A DNA stretch of 25,534 nucleotides. Origin: an uncultured bacterium (GTDB taxonomy: Bacteria; Bacteroidota; Bacteroidia; Bacteroidales; Bacteroidaceae). Numbering within the stretch: the first letter of the stretch is position 1; each line of letters starts with the position of its first letter. Location: contig CAJMQT010000011.1 in the NCBI GenBank assembly GCA_905215655.1, positions 1-25,534 on the forward strand, in the 5' to 3' direction. The notes beneath the pieces are model-generated. The model saw only the letters and a program-made list of their open reading frames with translations. It made no database searches and was not told the DNA's origin. Below, one piece after another: positions 23,221 to 25,534 of this stretch. Made by a program: the position numbers and the translations under genes.

Positions 23221-25047
23221 TTATTTTTGCATGTCGCTGAGCTTCTTGTAATATCCGTTGCGTGCTATCAGCTCGTCGTGTGTGCCGCGCTCGACGATCT
23301 GTCCTTCGTGGATGACGCATATCTCGTCGGCGTTGCGTATGGTCGACAGGCGGTGGGCTATGGCGACGGTGGTGCGGGTCTTCATGAGTCGTTCGAGCGC
23401 CTCCTGCACCTGTCTCTCGCTCTCGGTGTCAAGTGCCGACGTTGCCTCGTCGAGTATGAGGATGGGCGGGTTTTTGAGTATGGCGCGGGCTATGCTCACG
23501 CGCTGACGCTGTCCGCCGGAGAGCCGGCCGCCGCGGTCGCCGATGTTTGTGTCGTAGCCGTGCTCCGACTCGGTGATGAACTCGTGGGCGTTGGCTATCT
23601 TTGCGGCGGCTTCTATCTCTTGTTGTGTGGCGTTGTCCACGCCGAAGGAGATGTTGTTGCGGAAGGAGTCGTTGAAGAGTATCGCCTCTTGGTTGACGTT
23701 TCCGATGAGTGCGCGCAGGCTGTGCAGGCTCATGTCCTTGACGTTGACGCCGTCGATGAGCACCTCTCCCTCCTGCACGTCGTAGTAGCGGGGTATTAGG
23801 TCGACGAGTGTCGACTTGCCTCCGCCGCTCTGTCCCACGAGTGCTATCGTCTTTCCTTTCTCTATCGTGAGGTTGACGTGGCGGAGTATCCACTTCTCGC
23901 CGTATCGGAATGACACGTCGCGCAGCTCTATCTTATCGTTGAAGCCCTTGATGTTGACGGGCTGCGGCAGTTCCTTTATGGGGTTGTCGGCGTTGAGTAT
24001 CTTGTCGACGCGCTCCATCGACGCGAGTCCTTTCGGGATGTTGTAGCCCGCCTTGGAGAAGTCTTTGAGGGGATTGATTATGCTGTAAAGCATTATCAGG
24101 TAATAGATGAACTTGGGTCCGCTGAGCGTCATGTCGTTAAGCACGAGCATTCCGCCGAACCACAGCACGATGACAATCATCAGCGTGCCGAGGAACTCGC
24201 TCATGGGGTGAGCCATCTGCTGGCGTGTGTTGACGCGGCGGATGTTCTCGCGGTACTCCGTGTTTATGCGGTCGAAGCGCCGGTTCATCTTTTCTTCGGC
24301 GCAGAACGCCTTTATTATCCTCAGTCCGCCGAGCGTCTCCTCCACCTGCGACATGGTGTCGCTCCACAGGCTCTGCGCCTTTATCGACTTCTGTTTGAGC
24401 TTTCTGCCGACGAAGCCCATGAACCAGCCCATGAAGGGCACTATCACGAGGGTGAAGGCTGTAAGCTCCCAGCTGATGAAGAGCAGGGTGATGAAGTAGA
24501 AGAGTATGAGTATGGGGTTCTTGAAGAGCATGTCGAGGCTCGACATGATGGAGTTTTCGATTTCCTGCACGTCGCCGCTCATGCGTGCGATGATGTCTCC
24601 CTTGCGCTCTTCGGAGAAAAATCCGAGGGGCAGCGACGTTATCTTGCGGTAGAGCTGGTTGCGGATGTCGCGCACCACTCCCGTGCGTATCGGAATGATT
24701 GTTGCCGACGACAGGAAATAGGCTCCCGTTTTGAGGAACGTCATGAAGGCGAGGAACAGTCCGATGATAAGCAGCGTTGTGGTGGGTCCGATGTTGTCGA
24801 TGAGCTGCGAGATGTAGTAATTGGCGTTGTTCATCAGTATCTCGTCGATGTTGTCGAGCCGCCATTCCATGAGGTGCAGGTCAGCCGCCGCATCCTGCGT
24901 CTTGAACAGGATTTGCAGGATAGGTATTATCGCCATGAACGAGAAGATGTTGAGCACGGCGGAGAGGATGTTGAACACAACCGACAGCACCAGATACCGC
25001 TTATACGGCGGCACGAAGCGTCGCAATATCTTTATAAATTCTTTCAT
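23221..25047 (-). CDS. MsbA-like ABC exporter (fused membrane and ATPase domains)
   Basis: A 608-residue half-transporter. Residues about 1-330 form the six-helix ABC exporter membrane domain. The ATPase domain has the Walker A motif GQSGGGKST (about 404-412, K411), the signature LSGGQRQR, Walker B ILILDEATSALD and the switch histidine in AHRLST. ATG 25047 was chosen because it gives the usual start MKEFIKILRRFVPPYKRYL; the longer frame begins at a TTG (25107) and adds 20 residues unlike the family. A full promoter at 25134-25164 predicts a leader of about 80 nt. As the homodimer it probably flips lipid A-core; a multidrug exporter is the alternative, but the acyltransferase directly downstream favours lipid A. 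Confidence 0.9.
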   Translation of the reverse strand: MKEFIKILRRFVPPYKRYLVLSVVFNILSAVLNIFSFMAIIPILQILFKTQDAAADLHLMEWRLDNIDEILMNNANYYISQLIDNIGPTTTLLIIGLFLAFMTFLKTGAYFLSSATIIPIRTGVVRDIRNQLYRKITSLPLGFFSEERKGDIIARMSGDVQEIENSIMSSLDMLFKNPILILFYFITLLFISWELTAFTLVIVPFMGWFMGFVGRKLKQKSIKAQSLWSDTMSQVEETLGGLRIIKAFCAEEKMNRRFDRINTEYRENIRRVNTRQQMAHPMSEFLGTLMIVIVLWFGGMLVLNDMTLSGPKFIYYLIMLYSIINPLKDFSKAGYNIPKGLASMERVDKILNADNPIKELPQPVNIKGFNDKIELRDVSFRYGEKWILRHVNLTIEKGKTIALVGQSGGGKSTLVDLIPRYYDVQEGEVLIDGVNVKDMSLHSLRALIGNVNQEAILFNDSFRNNISFGVDNATQQEIEAAAKIANAHEFITESEHGYDTNIGDRGGRLSGGQRQRVSIARAILKNPPILILDEATSALDTESERQVQEALERLMKTRTTVAIAHRLSTIRNADEICVIHEGQIVERGTHDELIARNGYYKKLSDMQK

Positions 25048-25133
25048 ATATTCATCGAAACCGTCGGTCTGCGCCGTCCGTTTTTCAACCGGCAGGCAAC
25101 GGTCCAAATTACTGAAAATAAAATATAATTATG

Positions 25134-25164
25134 CAAAGATAATGCAAATCGAGCGAAATGCAAA
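25134..25164 (-). promoter_or_regulatory. Promoter of the lipid A/LOS gene cluster
   Basis: On the minus strand TTTG (25164-25161), a 19-bp spacer and TATCTTTG (25141-25134) match the Bacteroidetes consensus exactly. AAAATAAAA (25162-25170) and TTTTATTTT (25186-25194) form an inverted repeat over the -33 region, as at the U32 promoter. GAG(C/T)GAAA occurs at 25151 and 25173, 22 bp apart. Confidence 0.75.
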
Positions 25165-25220
25165 ATAAAAGCGAGTGAAACGAGTTTTTATTTTCATTTC
25201 CGAGATGCAGCTTATTCATC

Positions 25221-25260
25221 ATCTCAACACCTCAACATCTCAACTTTTCAATTTTTCAAT
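25221..25260. repeat. 8-bp tandem repeat (ATCTCAAC / TTTTCAAT)
   Basis: Five octamers in register: ATCTCAAC, ACCTCAAC, ATCTCAAC, TTTTCAAT, TTTTCAAT. The period and motif match the outer arms of the nested palindromic elements, but no conserved centre is present here. Confidence 0.8.
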
Positions 25261-25265
25261 TTTCC

Positions 25266-25350
25266 CAAAGGCGGCATATTGCCTTCCGAAAGGCGGCATA
25301 TCGGCGCCCGAAATGCCGCCTTTTACACGCCAAAACACCGCCTTTTGCAA
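25266..25350. repeat. 22-bp tandem array 3
   Basis: AAAG-type cores recur at 25266, 25288, 25310 and about 25331, each 22 bp apart, with GGCGG or CCGCC halves. The first two units have GGCGGCAT and the last two CCGCCTTTT, so this array is a diverged variant of arrays 1 and 2. Confidence 0.85.
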
Positions 25351-25385
25351 CACGTTGAAAATAAGACTGATACATAAAGACAGAA

Positions 25386-25445
25386 ACACGGGTTGTAAAA
25401 TCTCTGTCAAAAAGCCGTGTAGGGACATGCCTTCGACATGTTTTT
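25386..25445 (+). other. Two consecutive small hairpins, the second with a T-tract
   Basis: ACACGG (25386-25391) pairs with CCGTGT (25415-25420). ACATG (25425-25429) pairs with CATGT (25437-25441), followed by T to 25445. No gene precedes them on the plus strand. They are part of the 25108-25534 spacer, which otherwise holds the cluster promoter and two repeat arrays. Confidence 0.4.
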
Positions 25446-25492
25446 ACCTGATTGTCAATATATTAACGTGATTTCGACAAAATATTGAAAGT

Positions 25493-25514
25493 AGCACCAC
25501 TCCGGGTGCTTTTT
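25493..25514 (+). terminator. Intrinsic terminator-like hairpin
   Basis: AGCACC (25493-25498) and GGTGCT (25505-25510) form a 6-bp stem with a 6-nt loop, followed by TTTTT to 25514. No plus-strand gene precedes it in the window, so it may end an unrecognised small RNA, or be the 3' structure of a minus-strand gene beyond the window. Confidence 0.5.
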
Positions 25515-25534
25515 GTATTATGCTTATTACCGGG

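Noticed and set aside
25048..25107. Upstream TTG start for the ABC exporter
   Set aside because: It would add 20 residues not typical of the family; ATG 25047 gives the normal N-terminus.
25175..25471. 98-residue open frame on the plus strand
   Set aside because: It runs through the 8-bp and 22-bp repeats, has no promoter or ribosome site and no recognisable domain.

Overview
The window looks like chromosomal DNA from a Bacteroidales bacterium, most likely Prevotella or a close relative. Several start regions carry the Bacteroidetes-type promoter (TTTG, 19 bp, TAnnTTTG). The secreted proteins end in a Por/T9SS-like tail. There is a BspA-type leucine-rich-repeat protein, and the spacers carry dispersed repeats of the kind I associate with this group. 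The genus is inference; no rRNA or marker gene is present. No tRNA, rRNA, CRISPR array, transposase or phage gene was seen.

Layout. (1) 17-2745, plus strand: a promoter followed by a tight three-gene set: a HisC/CobD-fold PLP enzyme, a LicC-like cytidylyltransferase and a LicD-family phosphotransferase. Together they look like a short route that makes a CDP-activated amino-alcohol phosphate and puts it on a surface glycan. (2) 2869-10545, minus strand: an OPT-family transporter, a secreted PL1 pectate lyase, an O-antigen-translocase-type flippase and a BspA-like LRR surface protein. (3) 11295-15955, plus strand: a U32 peptidase-family protein (RNA hydroxylase type), a glycosyltransferase, SufE, a SpoU/TrmH RNA methyltransferase and a small outer-membrane barrel protein. 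(4) 25164 down to 15952, minus strand: a run of eight genes that looks like a lipid A / lipooligosaccharide core assembly cluster: MsbA-like ABC exporter, LpxL/HtrB-like acyltransferase, GT4, UDP-glucuronate 4-epimerase, GT2, GT4, Kdo/WaaP-type kinase and GT9 heptosyltransferase-like enzyme. The genes are close together or overlapping and start from one good promoter at 25134-25164.

The genes mostly belong to known families. The less explained content is between them. At least four repeat families fill the spacers: (a) three copies of a 165-200 bp nested palindrome built from 8-bp units around an identical 34-nt centre; (b) three arrays of a 22-bp unit, each unit a mini-hairpin; (c) six GC-rich palindromes arranged as three head-to-head pairs; (d) a 33-bp inverted repeat around the flippase/LRR segment. 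Two protein C-termini (LicD and the OPT transporter) are encoded by repeat family (c), in the same reading frame. Copies of family (a) sit directly against the stop codons of SufE and the RNA methyltransferase. The nested palindrome is the best candidate for something undescribed. All repeat statements come from reading and aligning the bases by eye; no database search was possible.
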